Below, in pieces: positions 17,721 to 25,428 of a stretch of DNA of 64,000 nt. The notes under the pieces were generated by a model that saw nothing but the letters and a program-made list of their open reading frames with translations, was not told the DNA's origin and did not search any database. The DNA comes from Treponema sp. UBA6367 (lineage in GTDB: Bacteria; Spirochaetota; Spirochaetia; Treponematales; Treponemataceae). Every line of letters begins with the position of its first letter. Position 1 is the stretch's first letter. The translations under genes and the position numbers were made by a program. The DNA is taken from NCBI GenBank assembly GCA_002437725.1, contig DJRF01000019.1:155502-219501 (forward strand). Reading direction: 5' to 3'.

Positions 17721-18257
17721 ATGAATATTGCACAAGACAAAAAAGTTTCGTTTAACTACATTCTTAAAGATTCAGAAGGAAAGGTTATTGATTCTTCAGA
17801 GGGAAAGGCTCCATTGGAGTACATCCATGGAAAAGGTTTGATAATAAGCGGTTTAGAAACGGCTTTGGAAGGCAAGAAGCCAGGAGACAAGTTTTCTGTT
17901 GTCATAGAGCCAAAGGACGCTTATGGTGAATACGAGCCTAAGCTTGTGGCGGAAATTTCAAAGAGCCAGTTTGATGAAGGAACTATTGTTGAGCCGGGAA
18001 TGATTTTTAGAGCATCAACTCCTGATGGCGGCTTTTTTACTGTAAGAGTTACAAAGGTTGAAGGCGACAAAATTACTGTTGACGGAAATCATGAGCTTGC
18101 AGGAAAACAGCTTGCTTTTGATATTGAAGTTGTAGACGTTAAAGACGCCACCGAAGAAGAATTGAAAAATGCAGAGAACAGTTGCAATTGTTGCGGCGGA
18201 GAATGTGACGGCGGTTGCGATTGTTCAGAAGGTGGCTGTGAAGGTTGCAAAAACTAA
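17721..18257 (+). CDS. slyD: FKBP-type prolyl isomerase SlyD with Cys-rich tail
   Basis: 178 residues. FKBP fold with insert-in-flap: 'KVSFNYILKDSEGKVID' at the start, 'EYIHGKGLIISGLETALEG' near residue 34, and 'DAYGEYEPKLV' before the IF domain. It catalyses cis–trans isomerisation of peptidyl-prolyl bonds and acts as a chaperone. The tail (about residues 152–178) has ten Cys in Gly-rich CNCCGG, CDGGCDC and CEGC motifs, replacing the His-rich nickel tail of E. coli SlyD, so metal binding is likely. SD is AGGAAAA. Confidence 0.92.
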   Translation: MNIAQDKKVSFNYILKDSEGKVIDSSEGKAPLEYIHGKGLIISGLETALEGKKPGDKFSVVIEPKDAYGEYEPKLVAEISKSQFDEGTIVEPGMIFRASTPDGGFFTVRVTKVEGDKITVDGNHELAGKQLAFDIEVVDVKDATEEELKNAENSCNCCGGECDGGCDCSEGGCEGCKN

Positions 18258-18280
18258 ATGGTTTTATAATCAGCCTGACT

Positions 18281-18853
18281 TCAAGATAAAACTCCTAAGA
18301 GTTTTATAAGATTTTTTTCAGCCGAATCTGATTCCATTTGGAAAATGATGTCGGCTGCTTTTTTATAAACTTCAACGCGTTCTTCATAAATCTTTTTAAA
18401 AAAAACAATAGCTTCCTCAACGCTTTTTGGTTGCTTTTTAGCGATGTACGCAGGAATTCCAATTACGGTATTCGTGGTTGCGTTGTATTTTGCGTCTGCA
18501 AAAACTCTTTGAATAATTGTTTCTTCATCGGTGTCTAAAAAAACGATTTTTCCTAGAGGGCTAAGTTCAATTAATGCTTGCGGATTGTCGCAAATTCCGC
18601 CGCCTGTTGAAATTACAATCCTTTTTTCTTTAAATTTTTCTGCTAAAAGGTGGCAAACTTTTGTTTCTGTTTGCATAAAAGTTGAAACTCCAAATTCGTT
18701 GTACAAATCTCTAACAGATTTTTTTGTTACTTTTTGAATTACTTCATCTGTGTCAAAAAAAAGGTAGTCTAATCTTTTTGCAAGGAGTTTGCCAATCGTT
18801 GTTTTTCCGCAGTGTTTCACACCTGTAAGAATTATTGAATTGCAATTAATCAT
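18281..18853 (-). CDS. aroK: shikimate kinase
   Basis: 190 residues from the ATG at 18853 (MINCNSIIL). P-loop GVKHCGKTT near residue 9, 'FFDTDEVIQ' with the shikimate-binding Asp near 35, 'GVSTFMQTE' (where F-R-x-x-E is usual) and the GGGI segment of 'VISTGGGICDN' near 80. It phosphorylates the 3-OH of shikimate in aromatic amino acid synthesis. The FRxxE arginine is replaced by Met/Gln, and the lid Arg residues are hard to place, so activity is likely but not certain. The start is supported by a promoter whose -10 box ends six bases upstream (leaderless). Confidence 0.8.
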   Translation of the reverse strand: MINCNSIILTGVKHCGKTTIGKLLAKRLDYLFFDTDEVIQKVTKKSVRDLYNEFGVSTFMQTETKVCHLLAEKFKEKRIVISTGGGICDNPQALIELSPLGKIVFLDTDEETIIQRVFADAKYNATTNTVIGIPAYIAKKQPKSVEEAIVFFKKIYEERVEVYKKAADIIFQMESDSAEKNLIKLLGVLS

Positions 18854-18859
18854 ATTTTT

Positions 18860-18888
18860 ATTATAAACGTTGCAATTGCAAAAGTCCA
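18860..18888 (-). promoter_or_regulatory. sigma-70 promoter giving a leaderless aroK mRNA
   Basis: Minus strand: TGGACT (18888–18883), 17 bases, TATAAT (18865–18860), six bases before the aroK ATG; there is no SD. Confidence 0.6.
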
Positions 18889-18911
18889 CTTCATGCGTTA
18901 TCCTAAAAAGG

Positions 18912-19607
18912 ATGAATGTTTATTTTGCTATAGCAATTTGTTTTATTCCGTTTTTTATTTGCTTTTTTCTATTTAAAATTTTTGCCAAAAATAAATTTTC
19001 CATTGAGCTTTTAGCAAGTTTTTTAGGCTTGCTTGCAGTTCTTCCAATTACATTTATGCAATTTTTGCTTGGAGAAGTGATTCCGTCTTCGCAATTTGCA
19101 AGTGCAGGTTCTTTGGCAAAAATTTTTCTTGAGGTTTTGTTTTTTAATGGAATCCTTGAAGAAGTCTTAAAAATGTTTTTGCTTGTTTTTTTACCGGCAA
19201 AAAAAGTAAGTCTAAAAGAGTTTTTTTGCGCTTCCCTTTTGTGCGGTCTTAGTTTTGGCTGTTTTGAATCTGTTGTATATTTGTTGCAGAGTTTGCAGCA
19301 AAACAATGTTCGCGGAGGAGAATTCTTGTGGAATTTAGTTTTTGCAAGAATGTTTACTTCAGATTTGATTCACATGTTTTGCACAGGTTTAACAGGCCTT
19401 TTTATATGGGGAATCCGGAATAAAAAAGTAGATTTATTTTCGCTATTTTTTGCAATAATTGCGCACGCTCTATTTGACTTTTTTGTATACTTTAAAAACG
19501 GAATACACTGGTTTGCGATAGCTCCTTTGCTTCTTGCTTTTGTTGAATGCAGAATAAGATATTCAAAGCAAAAAGAAGTCTTAAAAATTGAAAAAACAAA
19601 CGCTTAA
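18912..19607 (+). CDS. PrsW-family membrane protease
   Basis: 231 residues from the ATG at 18912; the open frame begins with a TTG at 18870 but the first membrane helix starts right after this ATG. Seven or eight transmembrane helices. The PrsW/CPBP-like metal-site residues are visible: the EE pair in 'FNGILEEVLKMF' (about residue 82), 'FGCFESVVY', the His of 'DLIHMFCTG', and 'HALFDFF' near the end. PrsW performs site-1 cleavage of anti-sigma factors in Bacillus; the substrate here is unknown. No good SD. Divergent from aroK. Confidence 0.82.
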   Translation: MNVYFAIAICFIPFFICFFLFKIFAKNKFSIELLASFLGLLAVLPITFMQFLLGEVIPSSQFASAGSLAKIFLEVLFFNGILEEVLKMFLLVFLPAKKVSLKEFFCASLLCGLSFGCFESVVYLLQSLQQNNVRGGEFLWNLVFARMFTSDLIHMFCTGLTGLFIWGIRNKKVDLFSLFFAIIAHALFDFFVYFKNGIHWFAIAPLLLAFVECRIRYSKQKEVLKIEKTNA

Positions 19608-19609
19608 TG

Positions 19610-19638
19610 TTGACAAGTATTAATATTTTTTGTAATAT
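19610..19638 (+). promoter_or_regulatory. promoter of the initiator tRNA gene
   Basis: TTGACA (19610–19615), 17 bases, TAATAT (19633–19638), 14 bases before the mature tRNA 5' end. Confidence 0.85.
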
Positions 19639-19652
19639 AAAGCCAATTACGA

Positions 19653-19725
19653 CGCGAGGTAGAGCAGTTGGCAGCTCGTCGGGCTCATAACCCGGAGGCC
19701 GTAGGTTCGAGTCCTACCCTCGCTA
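19653..19725 (+). tRNA. initiator tRNA-fMet (CAT)
   Basis: 73 bases fold into a complete cloverleaf with anticodon CAT. Two initiator identity features are present: the first base pair is mismatched (C1 against T72) and the anticodon stem has three consecutive G:C pairs (GGG/CCC). The 3' CCA is not encoded and must be added. Own promoter and terminator, so it is a single-gene transcript. Confidence 0.97.
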
Positions 19726-19730
19726 AACAA

Positions 19731-19764
19731 AGGCATTCATTGATAAGTGAGTGCCTTTTTTTTT
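19731..19764 (+). terminator. terminator after tRNA-fMet
   Basis: AGGCATTCATT pairs with AGTGAGTGCCT (G:T pairs allowed), followed by nine T residues. Confidence 0.85.
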
Positions 19765-19816
19765 GCTATGCAATATTTTTAAAACATAATAAAAACTTCT
19801 AAATTGGAGGTCTCTT

Positions 19817-20725
19817 ATGGGAAGAATTTTAAAAGATGCTTATGGCAAGTATTTTCACGAAATGATGAAAATATCGCATGCTCCTGCAAAAATTGACACA
19901 ACAAATGTTTATCAAGAAGCAAACAAAGAACTTACAAAATATATGTATATGATTCTGGATGAAAATTTTCTTCCTGGTTCCGGACTTGGCAACGTTCAAG
20001 TCTTTAAGGAGTTTTATGAAAAAGTTGTAAAGGACGGAAAAAGAGGCCTTATTTTAATGGAGCATTACACAAATTTAGACCTTCCGGCAATCCTTTACTT
20101 GCTAAAAAAGCAAGGAGAAACTTGGGCGTCGGATTTTGCAGATAGAATTGTTGCTGTTGCAGGAATGAAATTAAACGAAGCTTCTGATGCGGTCCGCGTC
20201 TGGACGGAAGGATTTACAAGGGTTGTAATCTACCCTACAAGAAGTCTTGATAAAGTGGAAGAGTCTGGCATTTCTAAAGAAGAAAAAGAAAATGAAGAAA
20301 AAAAGGCAAGGTCTATAAATTTTGCGGCCATGCGCGCTATGGATGAATGTAAAAAACGGGGACAAATTATTTTAGTTTTTCCAAGCGGAACAAGGTATAG
20401 ACCTGGAAAACCAGAAACAAAGCGGGGATTGCGTGAAATTGATAGTTACTTGCGCCTGTTTGACATTGTGCTTCCAGTTTCAATTAATGGTAACTGCCTG
20501 CGCATAAATCCAGAAACTCCAGATGATATGCTTTCTGATATAGTGGAAAAAGATGTTGTTCTTCTTACAGCTCATCCTATAATCGAATGTAAGTCTTTCC
20601 GCAATAGTATTCTTGAGTCTTTGCCAAAAGACGAGCCTGACCCTAAGCAAAAAACAATAGATGCTCTTATGCAAATGCTGGAAGAGCAGCACGATCAGGT
20701 TGAAAAACAACGTGTAAAAGAATAG
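19817..20725 (+). CDS. PlsC-like glycerolipid acyltransferase
   Basis: 302 residues. The acyltransferase HX4D motif is 'HYTNLD' near residue 83 and the phosphate-binding motif is 'FPSGTRYRP' near 190 (FPEGTR in PlsC). The overall size and the PSGTRYRP variant are closer to soluble glycerol-3-phosphate acyltransferases than to the short membrane PlsC. It should acylate glycerol-3-phosphate or lysophosphatidate in phospholipid synthesis. A 30-residue Lys/Glu-rich insertion lies near residue 150. SD is GGAGG. Stands between the tRNA gene and convergent radA. Confidence 0.8.
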   Translation: MGRILKDAYGKYFHEMMKISHAPAKIDTTNVYQEANKELTKYMYMILDENFLPGSGLGNVQVFKEFYEKVVKDGKRGLILMEHYTNLDLPAILYLLKKQGETWASDFADRIVAVAGMKLNEASDAVRVWTEGFTRVVIYPTRSLDKVEESGISKEEKENEEKKARSINFAAMRAMDECKKRGQIILVFPSGTRYRPGKPETKRGLREIDSYLRLFDIVLPVSINGNCLRINPETPDDMLSDIVEKDVVLLTAHPIIECKSFRNSILESLPKDEPDPKQKTIDALMQMLEEQHDQVEKQRVKE

Positions 20726-20746
20726 TTTTAACCAAAAAGACTTGAG

Positions 20747-22126
20747 CTATCCAAATATTTTTTTTACAAGTTCGCTGATGTTGTTTGTGTATTCAATGCC
20801 AGCGCTTTTTTCCGGGGCAAAGATGTTTGAAAATCCCAGGTTTTCAGCAGTTTTTGCCCTTTGCTTTATTTTTGGCACGGCTCTTAATTCTCCGGCAAGG
20901 CTTAATTCCCCAAAAACAGCAGTTCCTACAGAAACAGAAATATCTGTCCGTGCAGAAAATATTGCAATGGCCAATGCTCCGTCTATTGCGCTTTCTGTAA
21001 GCTTTATTCCTCCTGCCACGTTTACATAAATATCTTGTCCAAGAAATTTTATGCCGGCGCGTTTTTCAAGAATTGCTGCTATTCTGCTTACCCTTGCGGA
21101 ATCTATTTTTTCGCTAAAGACTCTAGAAATAGACGCCTTTGCAGGCGCTACAAGGGCTTGAATTTCTACCATAAATACGCGGTTTCCTTCAAACACTGCT
21201 GTGCAGCATACCCCGGCTGGCTGAACATCTCTTCGTTCGCTAAGGAACATTGTTGCAGGATTTAAAACTGGCTCAAGGCCGTTTTCCGTCATTGTAAAAA
21301 TACCTAATTCATCAACAGAGCCAAACCTGTTCTTTTGCGCATGTAAAAATCTTACATCGTCAGTGTTTCTTTCAAAGGAAATTACTGTGTCTACCATGTG
21401 TTCTAGCGTTTTTGGACCGGCAATTGTTCCTTCTTTTGTTATGTGGGCAGTCATAATTAAAATGCTATCCCGTTCCTTTACCCATAAGATTAGTTCATTA
21501 GAGCAATACTTTAGTTGATTTACAGTGCCAGGAATAATTCCTGCCTCTGCTGAATATACAGTTTGAATTGAATCCACGATAACCATTATTGGATTAAGTT
21601 TGTCTAAAGCGTCTAAAATGTCTTCAAGGCGAGAGGTGCAAAGAATTTCGATTCCATTGCAATTTAGTTTTAACCTGTCGGCTCTCTCTTTGATTTGAAC
21701 GGCAGATTCCTCTCCGCTTACATAAAGAATTTTCCCCGGCAGACTTTTTGGTCCGCAGAAATTGTTTGCAGAACTGTTAGCCATTTTGCTAGCGGTTTGC
21801 AAGAGCAGTGTGCTTTTTCCAATTCCTGGTTCGCCTCCAATAAGAATCGCAGAACGCTTTGTGGCTCCGCCCCCAAGGACTCTGTCTAGTTCATCAATCC
21901 CGGTAAAAAACCTTGAATTGTCTTTTGCTTGGATATTTGCAAGCGGCTGCGGCTTTGCTTTTTCAGATACGGCAGAACCTCTGCCCGCTGGTGAAATTGC
22001 ATTTGGGTCGATAATACATTCTTCCATGCAGTTCCATTGGCCGCATTCCGGGCATCTTCCAAGCCATCTAGGCTGGCTGTAACCGCATTGGTTGCATTTA
22101 TAAGTAATTGCTCCGTTTTTTTTCAT
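20747..22126 (-). CDS. radA: DNA repair protein RadA/Sms
   Basis: 459 residues, normal length. Zinc finger Cys11/Cys14/Cys25/Cys28, RecA-like ATPase with Walker A GGEPGIGKST (about 97–106), Walker B 'PIMVIVDSIQTV', the RadA-specific KNRFGS motif near 252, and a C-terminal Lon-like domain with 'YVNVAGGIKLTE'. RadA drives branch migration of recombination intermediates. It reads away from the candidate small RNA at 22199. Confidence 0.97.
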   Translation of the reverse strand: MKKNGAITYKCNQCGYSQPRWLGRCPECGQWNCMEECIIDPNAISPAGRGSAVSEKAKPQPLANIQAKDNSRFFTGIDELDRVLGGGATKRSAILIGGEPGIGKSTLLLQTASKMANSSANNFCGPKSLPGKILYVSGEESAVQIKERADRLKLNCNGIEILCTSRLEDILDALDKLNPIMVIVDSIQTVYSAEAGIIPGTVNQLKYCSNELILWVKERDSILIMTAHITKEGTIAGPKTLEHMVDTVISFERNTDDVRFLHAQKNRFGSVDELGIFTMTENGLEPVLNPATMFLSERRDVQPAGVCCTAVFEGNRVFMVEIQALVAPAKASISRVFSEKIDSARVSRIAAILEKRAGIKFLGQDIYVNVAGGIKLTESAIDGALAIAIFSARTDISVSVGTAVFGELSLAGELRAVPKIKQRAKTAENLGFSNIFAPEKSAGIEYTNNISELVKKIFG

Positions 22127-22163
22127 ATTTCCTCACTTTTTACAATTTTTTATTTTTTTTATA

Positions 22164-22192
22164 TTGACATCTTAGTTTAAACATATTATATT
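22164..22192 (+). promoter_or_regulatory. consensus-like promoter of a small RNA
   Basis: TTGACA (22164–22169), 17 bases, TATATT (22187–22192), in the gap between two minus-strand genes, pointing at no protein gene. Confidence 0.75.
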
Positions 22193-22198
22193 CTAATC

Positions 22199-22292
22199 AG
22201 CTTGTAAATAAGCTGATAAACTCTCTCCGATGTCCAGGAAACTGGACGCGAGCCTTTTGGATATTTGGTATTCGAAAGGCTCGTTTTTTTTA
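22199..22292 (+). ncRNA. candidate small RNA (about 94 nt)
   Basis: Starts about seven bases after a strong promoter and ends at a textbook terminator. Three hairpins are visible: ATCAGCTT with AAGCTGAT (22196–22217), GTCCAG-GAAA-CTGGAC (22232–22247, a GNRA tetraloop), and the terminator CGAGCCTTT with AAAGGCTCG (22249–22283) followed by nine T residues. No SD plus ORF. It does not show the conserved loops of SRP RNA, 6S RNA or known riboswitches that I can recognise. The reverse-strand genes on both sides exclude a leader role on this strand. Confidence 0.7.
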
Positions 22293-22372
22293 TGGTTTGC
22301 CAAGCCCCTAGGATGGCTAATCAAGGGTTTGAATCTAAGCAAGCCTTTATTGAAAATCTTTTTGCAGGCTTT

Positions 22373-23242
22373 TTAATTTTTTTCCAAAATAATTACAGAA
22401 TTCGGAGCAATAGATTTGGTAACCCAGGTGTTTCCGCCAATAGTGCTGCCTTTTCCAATTATGGTATCGCCTCCAAGAATTGTTGCGCCTGCATAAATTG
22501 TTACATCATCTTCAATTGTTGGATGTCTCTTTTTATCCATAAACTCTTTTTTTACGCTATGAGCGCCAAGTGTAACTCCCTGATAAATCTTTACATTATT
22601 TCCGATAATACAAGTTTCACCAATAACAACACCTGTCCCATGGTCGATAAAAAAAGATTCTCCAATTTTTGCGCCAGGATTTATGTCAATTCCTGTTCGC
22701 GAATGAATGTATTCGCTCATAATTCTAGGAATGATGGGAACTCCGTTTTCATGAAGAAAATGTGCAATCCTGTATACTTGAATGGCTTGCAATCCTGGAT
22801 AAGAAAGGATTACATCTTCGTTGCTTTTTGCTGCGGGATCTCCTTTGTAAGATGCAACTACGTCTAGCATAAGTTTTCTTCGGATTTCAGGGATTTCTTC
22901 CAAAAGAGCAAATGAAGTTTGTTCTGCAAGCTTAAAACAGTGAGAATTTTCTATATTTTTAGCATTTCCTTTTTGTTGTGTAACTGCATATACCAATGCT
23001 TTTTGAATTTCTGTTGTTAGCAAAGAGATTATGTTGTTTACTTTTGAACCTGTAATGTACCTTATGCTTGTAGGTCTTATATCTTCTGCATTTTTAAATC
23101 CTGGAAAAATTAGGCTTTGAAGTTCAGAAAGGACTTTTAGAACGTTTTGTCTATTTGGAAAGTTTTCGCCATCGCTTCTGTTTATTCCGCCGTATCTATC
23201 GTAAGAATCAAGAATTCCGTCTATAAGCATATCAATATTCAT
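22373..23242 (-). CDS. cysE: serine O-acetyltransferase
   Basis: 289 residues. The C-terminal half is a left-handed beta-helix of hexapeptide repeats: 'TGIDINPGAKIGESFFIDHGTGVVIGE' region, with the catalytic His in 'FFIDHGTGV', then 'GVTLGAHSV' and 'HPTIEDDVTIYAGATILGG'. The N-terminal 120 residues form the helical domain of long serine acetyltransferases. It makes O-acetylserine, the precursor of cysteine. No cysK nearby. On the minus strand it is upstream of radA, separated by 246 bases holding the small RNA on the opposite strand. Confidence 0.93.
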   Translation of the reverse strand: MNIDMLIDGILDSYDRYGGINRSDGENFPNRQNVLKVLSELQSLIFPGFKNAEDIRPTSIRYITGSKVNNIISLLTTEIQKALVYAVTQQKGNAKNIENSHCFKLAEQTSFALLEEIPEIRRKLMLDVVASYKGDPAAKSNEDVILSYPGLQAIQVYRIAHFLHENGVPIIPRIMSEYIHSRTGIDINPGAKIGESFFIDHGTGVVIGETCIIGNNVKIYQGVTLGAHSVKKEFMDKKRHPTIEDDVTIYAGATILGGDTIIGKGSTIGGNTWVTKSIAPNSVIILEKN

Positions 23243-23445
23243 AAAAACCTCTGATTTGGTAGATGGTTGTTTTTTTTAGGCGCGATGTTCGTCCTATAAA
23301 AAAGTCAGCTTTAATTTGTGCAAGCTCAAAACTGGGTAATTCAAGATTTTGAGTGTAAGCGAGCCTTGGTTAAATTTATTTTAGATATACTAGCATAGAT
23401 ATATAGAAAAAACTAGAATTTTCATTAAATTTATCAGAAATCTTA

Positions 23446-23474
23446 TTGACACAAAACAGAAGGTTTAATATATT
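23446..23474 (+). promoter_or_regulatory. promoter of the tRNA-Thr/rpmG/tRNA-Trp unit
   Basis: TTGACA (23446–23451), 17 bases, TATATT (23469–23474). The 200 bases before it, after cysE, contain no gene that I can see. Confidence 0.85.
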
Positions 23475-23512
23475 CTTAGAACGCATTGTATTGAAAATTA
23501 CGAGGCGATTAC

Positions 23513-23585
23513 GCCCTTGTAGCTCAGTCGGTAGAGCGCAGCCATGGTAAGGCTGAGGTCTGCGGTTCGAACCCGCACGGGGGCT
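23513..23585 (+). tRNA. tRNA-Thr (GGT)
   Basis: 73-base cloverleaf; the anticodon loop ATGGTAA gives anticodon GGT. T-loop TTCGAAC. CCA not encoded. The rpmG gene follows after 37 bases. Confidence 0.97.
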
Positions 23586-23622
23586 CGAGGAAACAAAGAA
23601 TATAATAATTAGGAGTATAGAT

Positions 23623-23799
23623 ATGGGTAGCAAGAAAAAAGGTGCTGTAGAAATTATAGCTTTGCAGTGTTCTGAATGTAAGCGAAAGAACTATACAACA
23701 TACAAGAATCGCAAGAATATCACTGGTAAACTTGAACTTAATAAGTATTGTCCATTTGATCGCAAGCATACAATGCACAAAGAAACAAAAGCAAAATAA
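23623..23799 (+). CDS. rpmG: 50S ribosomal protein L33
   Basis: 58 residues (MGSKKKGAVEIIALQCSEC...), preceded by AGGAG at 23611. Zinc-ribbon type L33 with CSEC and a second pair reduced to 'CPFD' where C+ forms have CPxC, so one zinc ligand appears lost. It binds near the E site of the large subunit. Lies between tRNA-Thr and tRNA-Trp, the usual arrangement ahead of secE–nusG. Confidence 0.95.
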   Translation: MGSKKKGAVEIIALQCSECKRKNYTTYKNRKNITGKLELNKYCPFDRKHTMHKETKAK

Positions 23800-23843
23800 T
23801 TAATGTATATTTCCTATCTTAAATTATGGTAGGTTTATATAAT

Positions 23844-23916
23844 AGGGCAGTAGTTCAGCTGGTAGAGCAGCGGTCTCCAAAACCGCCTGTCGTGGGTTCA
23901 AATCCTGCCTGCCCTG
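23844..23916 (+). tRNA. tRNA-Trp (CCA anticodon)
   Basis: 73-base cloverleaf with anticodon loop CTCCAAA, anticodon CCA. 3' CCA end not encoded. Followed eight bases later by a terminator. Confidence 0.97.
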
Positions 23917-23923
23917 ATATTGT

Positions 23924-23953
23924 AGCAGTTCCGTTATGGAACTGCTTTTATTT
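23924..23953 (+). terminator. terminator between tRNA-Trp and secE
   Basis: AGCAGTTCC, five-base loop, GGAACTGCT, then TTTATTT. It separates the tRNA/rpmG transcript from secE-nusG; the 147 bases that follow hold no further gene. Confidence 0.8.
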
Positions 23954-24100
23954 AGGATTTAAGGCAAATCCTAAGAACGCCTGTGTCAAGGTCTTGAGCA
24001 TAATTGAATGTGTCTTGGCAATGCGTTTTCAGTATACTTCTTTATATTGTTGTTGTCTGGGTTGTCTAGGCAATCTTATCAATCCCCATTTGGAGGAATT

Positions 24101-24283
24101 ATGTCAAAGATTGGTCAGTTTTTCCGTGAAAGTAAAGCGGAACTTAAAAAAGTTGTATGGCCTACACGCAATGATGTATTGTCATCAGTAAAAGTTGTGA
24201 TTATTTCTACAGTTGTCATGGCTGTCTTGCTCGGCTTGTTGGATACAGGATTTTCTGCTGCATTCCGTGCTTTGATGAGATAG
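24101..24283 (+). CDS. secE: preprotein translocase subunit SecE
   Basis: 60 residues from the ATG at 24101 (MSKIGQFFRESKAELKKV), preceded by GGAGG; the longer upstream frame has no family match. Shows the SecE signature 'ELKKVVWPTRNDV' and a single transmembrane helix at about 33–52. It stabilises the SecY channel in the inner membrane. The nusG start follows 12 bases later. Confidence 0.95.
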   Translation: MSKIGQFFRESKAELKKVVWPTRNDVLSSVKVVIISTVVMAVLLGLLDTGFSAAFRALMR

Positions 24284-24295
24284 TGGAAGGTTCTT

Positions 24296-24853
24296 ATGTC
24301 TAAGAGTTGGTACATACTTCATACTTATACCGGTTATGAAGGAAAAATAGAGCGTACTATAAGAGCTCTTCTTGAAAAAAAAGACCTTGATTCTGCCGTT
24401 GTAACAGATGTAAAAGTTCCTGTAGAAGAAGTCGTAGAAATCAAAGACGGAAAGAAAAAAACTCGCAACGACAAATTTCTTCCTGGCTATATAATGATAG
24501 AATTGGATCTTCCTGATATTGGTTGGAAAGCAACTTGTTCAACGTTGAGAAGAATCCAAGGGGTTACAGGTTTTGTAGGAACTAATCCTAACGAGCGTCC
24601 TAGACCAATATCTGCTGCGGAAGCAAAAAATCTTTTACAGAAGTCTGGTGTAATCAAGGGTGAAAAGACCGTAAAAATTAAGCAAACATATTCTGTTGGT
24701 GATGTTGTAAAAATTACTGATGGACCATTTGCTTCGTTCAGTGGAAATATTGAAGAAGTTAACGACGAAAAGAATAAGTTGCGCGTAAATGTGCAAATCT
24801 TTGGTCGTGCAACTCCTGTTGAAGTAGATTTGCTTCAAGTTGAAAAAGTTTAG
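24296..24853 (+). CDS. nusG: transcription termination/antitermination factor NusG
   Basis: 185 residues: NGN domain beginning 'SWYILHTYTGYEGKIERTI', with 'FLPGYIMIEL' and 'GVTGFVG', then a KOW domain at about 130–185 ('VGDVVKITDGPFASFSG'). It binds the beta-prime clamp helices and couples RNA polymerase to Rho or the ribosome. Located in the conserved secE-nusG-rplK cluster. Confidence 0.97.
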   Translation: MSKSWYILHTYTGYEGKIERTIRALLEKKDLDSAVVTDVKVPVEEVVEIKDGKKKTRNDKFLPGYIMIELDLPDIGWKATCSTLRRIQGVTGFVGTNPNERPRPISAAEAKNLLQKSGVIKGEKTVKIKQTYSVGDVVKITDGPFASFSGNIEEVNDEKNKLRVNVQIFGRATPVEVDLLQVEKV

Positions 24854-24863
24854 AACAAAATAT

Positions 24864-24965
24864 CAGGTGCTCACATGCCAGTGTGGGCATTGCCTGTTTT
24901 TGGGAGGAATACAAGTCCGTTGGACAAAGGTGTTCCGCTAGAAATTTTTGTATGCTTTTGCATAA
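24864..24965 (+). promoter_or_regulatory. structured leader ahead of rplK
   Basis: The 142-base nusG–rplK gap contains CAGGTGCTCACA with TGTGGGCATTGCCTG (24864–24896) followed by TTTTT, a terminator-like stem, then GTCC-GTT-GGAC (24917–24926) and TATGC-TTTT-GCATA (24951–24964). This is where L1 or another ribosomal protein could act on the mRNA; the binding protein is not identifiable. Confidence 0.55.
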
Positions 24966-24995
24966 AAAGTTTCATACCAATTTAGGAGAATTAAA

Positions 24996-25427
24996 ATGGC
25001 AACAAAGAAGGTAACAGCCGTAATCAAATTGCAGTGCCCTGCTGGCGCAGCGACTCCGGCTCCTCCAATTGGTCCTGCGTTAGGACCTCACGGTGTAAGT
25101 GCCCCTAAGTTTGTACAGGAATTCAACGACAGAACAAAGAAAATGGAAAAAGGTCTTATTATTCCAGTTGTTTTGACCGTTTACGCTGACAAATCTTACA
25201 CATTTATTCTAAAAACACCTCCAGCAGCTGTTCTTATTAAGAAAGCTTGCAAAGTTGAAAAGGGTTCAGGAAATCCTCTTCGCGACAAGGTGGCAACTCT
25301 TTCTCAGAAAGATTTGGAAGAGATTGCAAAAACAAAGCTCCCGGACGTTAATGCTAACGATCTTGAGGCTGCGAAGAAAATCATTGCCGGTACTGCTCGC
25401 AGTATGGGTGTAGAGGTGGAGCACTAA
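24996..25427 (+). CDS. rplK: 50S ribosomal protein L11
   Basis: 143 residues; N-terminal 'KVTAVIKLQCPAGAATPAPPIG' region with the Pro-rich PPIGPALG and C-terminal rRNA-binding domain ending in 'GTARSMGVEVE'. It binds the GTPase-associated centre of 23S rRNA with L10. SD AGGAG. The rplA gene starts two bases after its stop. Confidence 0.97.
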   Translation: MATKKVTAVIKLQCPAGAATPAPPIGPALGPHGVSAPKFVQEFNDRTKKMEKGLIIPVVLTVYADKSYTFILKTPPAAVLIKKACKVEKGSGNPLRDKVATLSQKDLEEIAKTKLPDVNANDLEAAKKIIAGTARSMGVEVEH

Positions 25428-25428
25428 T

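Noticed and set aside
18870..18911. Upstream TTG start for the PrsW-like gene
   Set aside because: It lies inside the aroK promoter on the other strand, and the extra residues do not match the family; the ATG at 18912 opens the first membrane helix.
19653..19725. Elongator tRNA-Met or tRNA-Ile2
   Set aside because: The C1/T72 mismatch and three G:C pairs in the anticodon stem are initiator features.
22199..22292. SRP (4.5S) RNA or a GEMM riboswitch
   Set aside because: The conserved SRP GGAA apical loop context and the GEMM core are not present; only a GNRA tetraloop is shared.
23265..23345. Another copy of the long repeat after cysE
   Set aside because: Only a short similarity (AGATGGTTGT) is seen; not enough to call.
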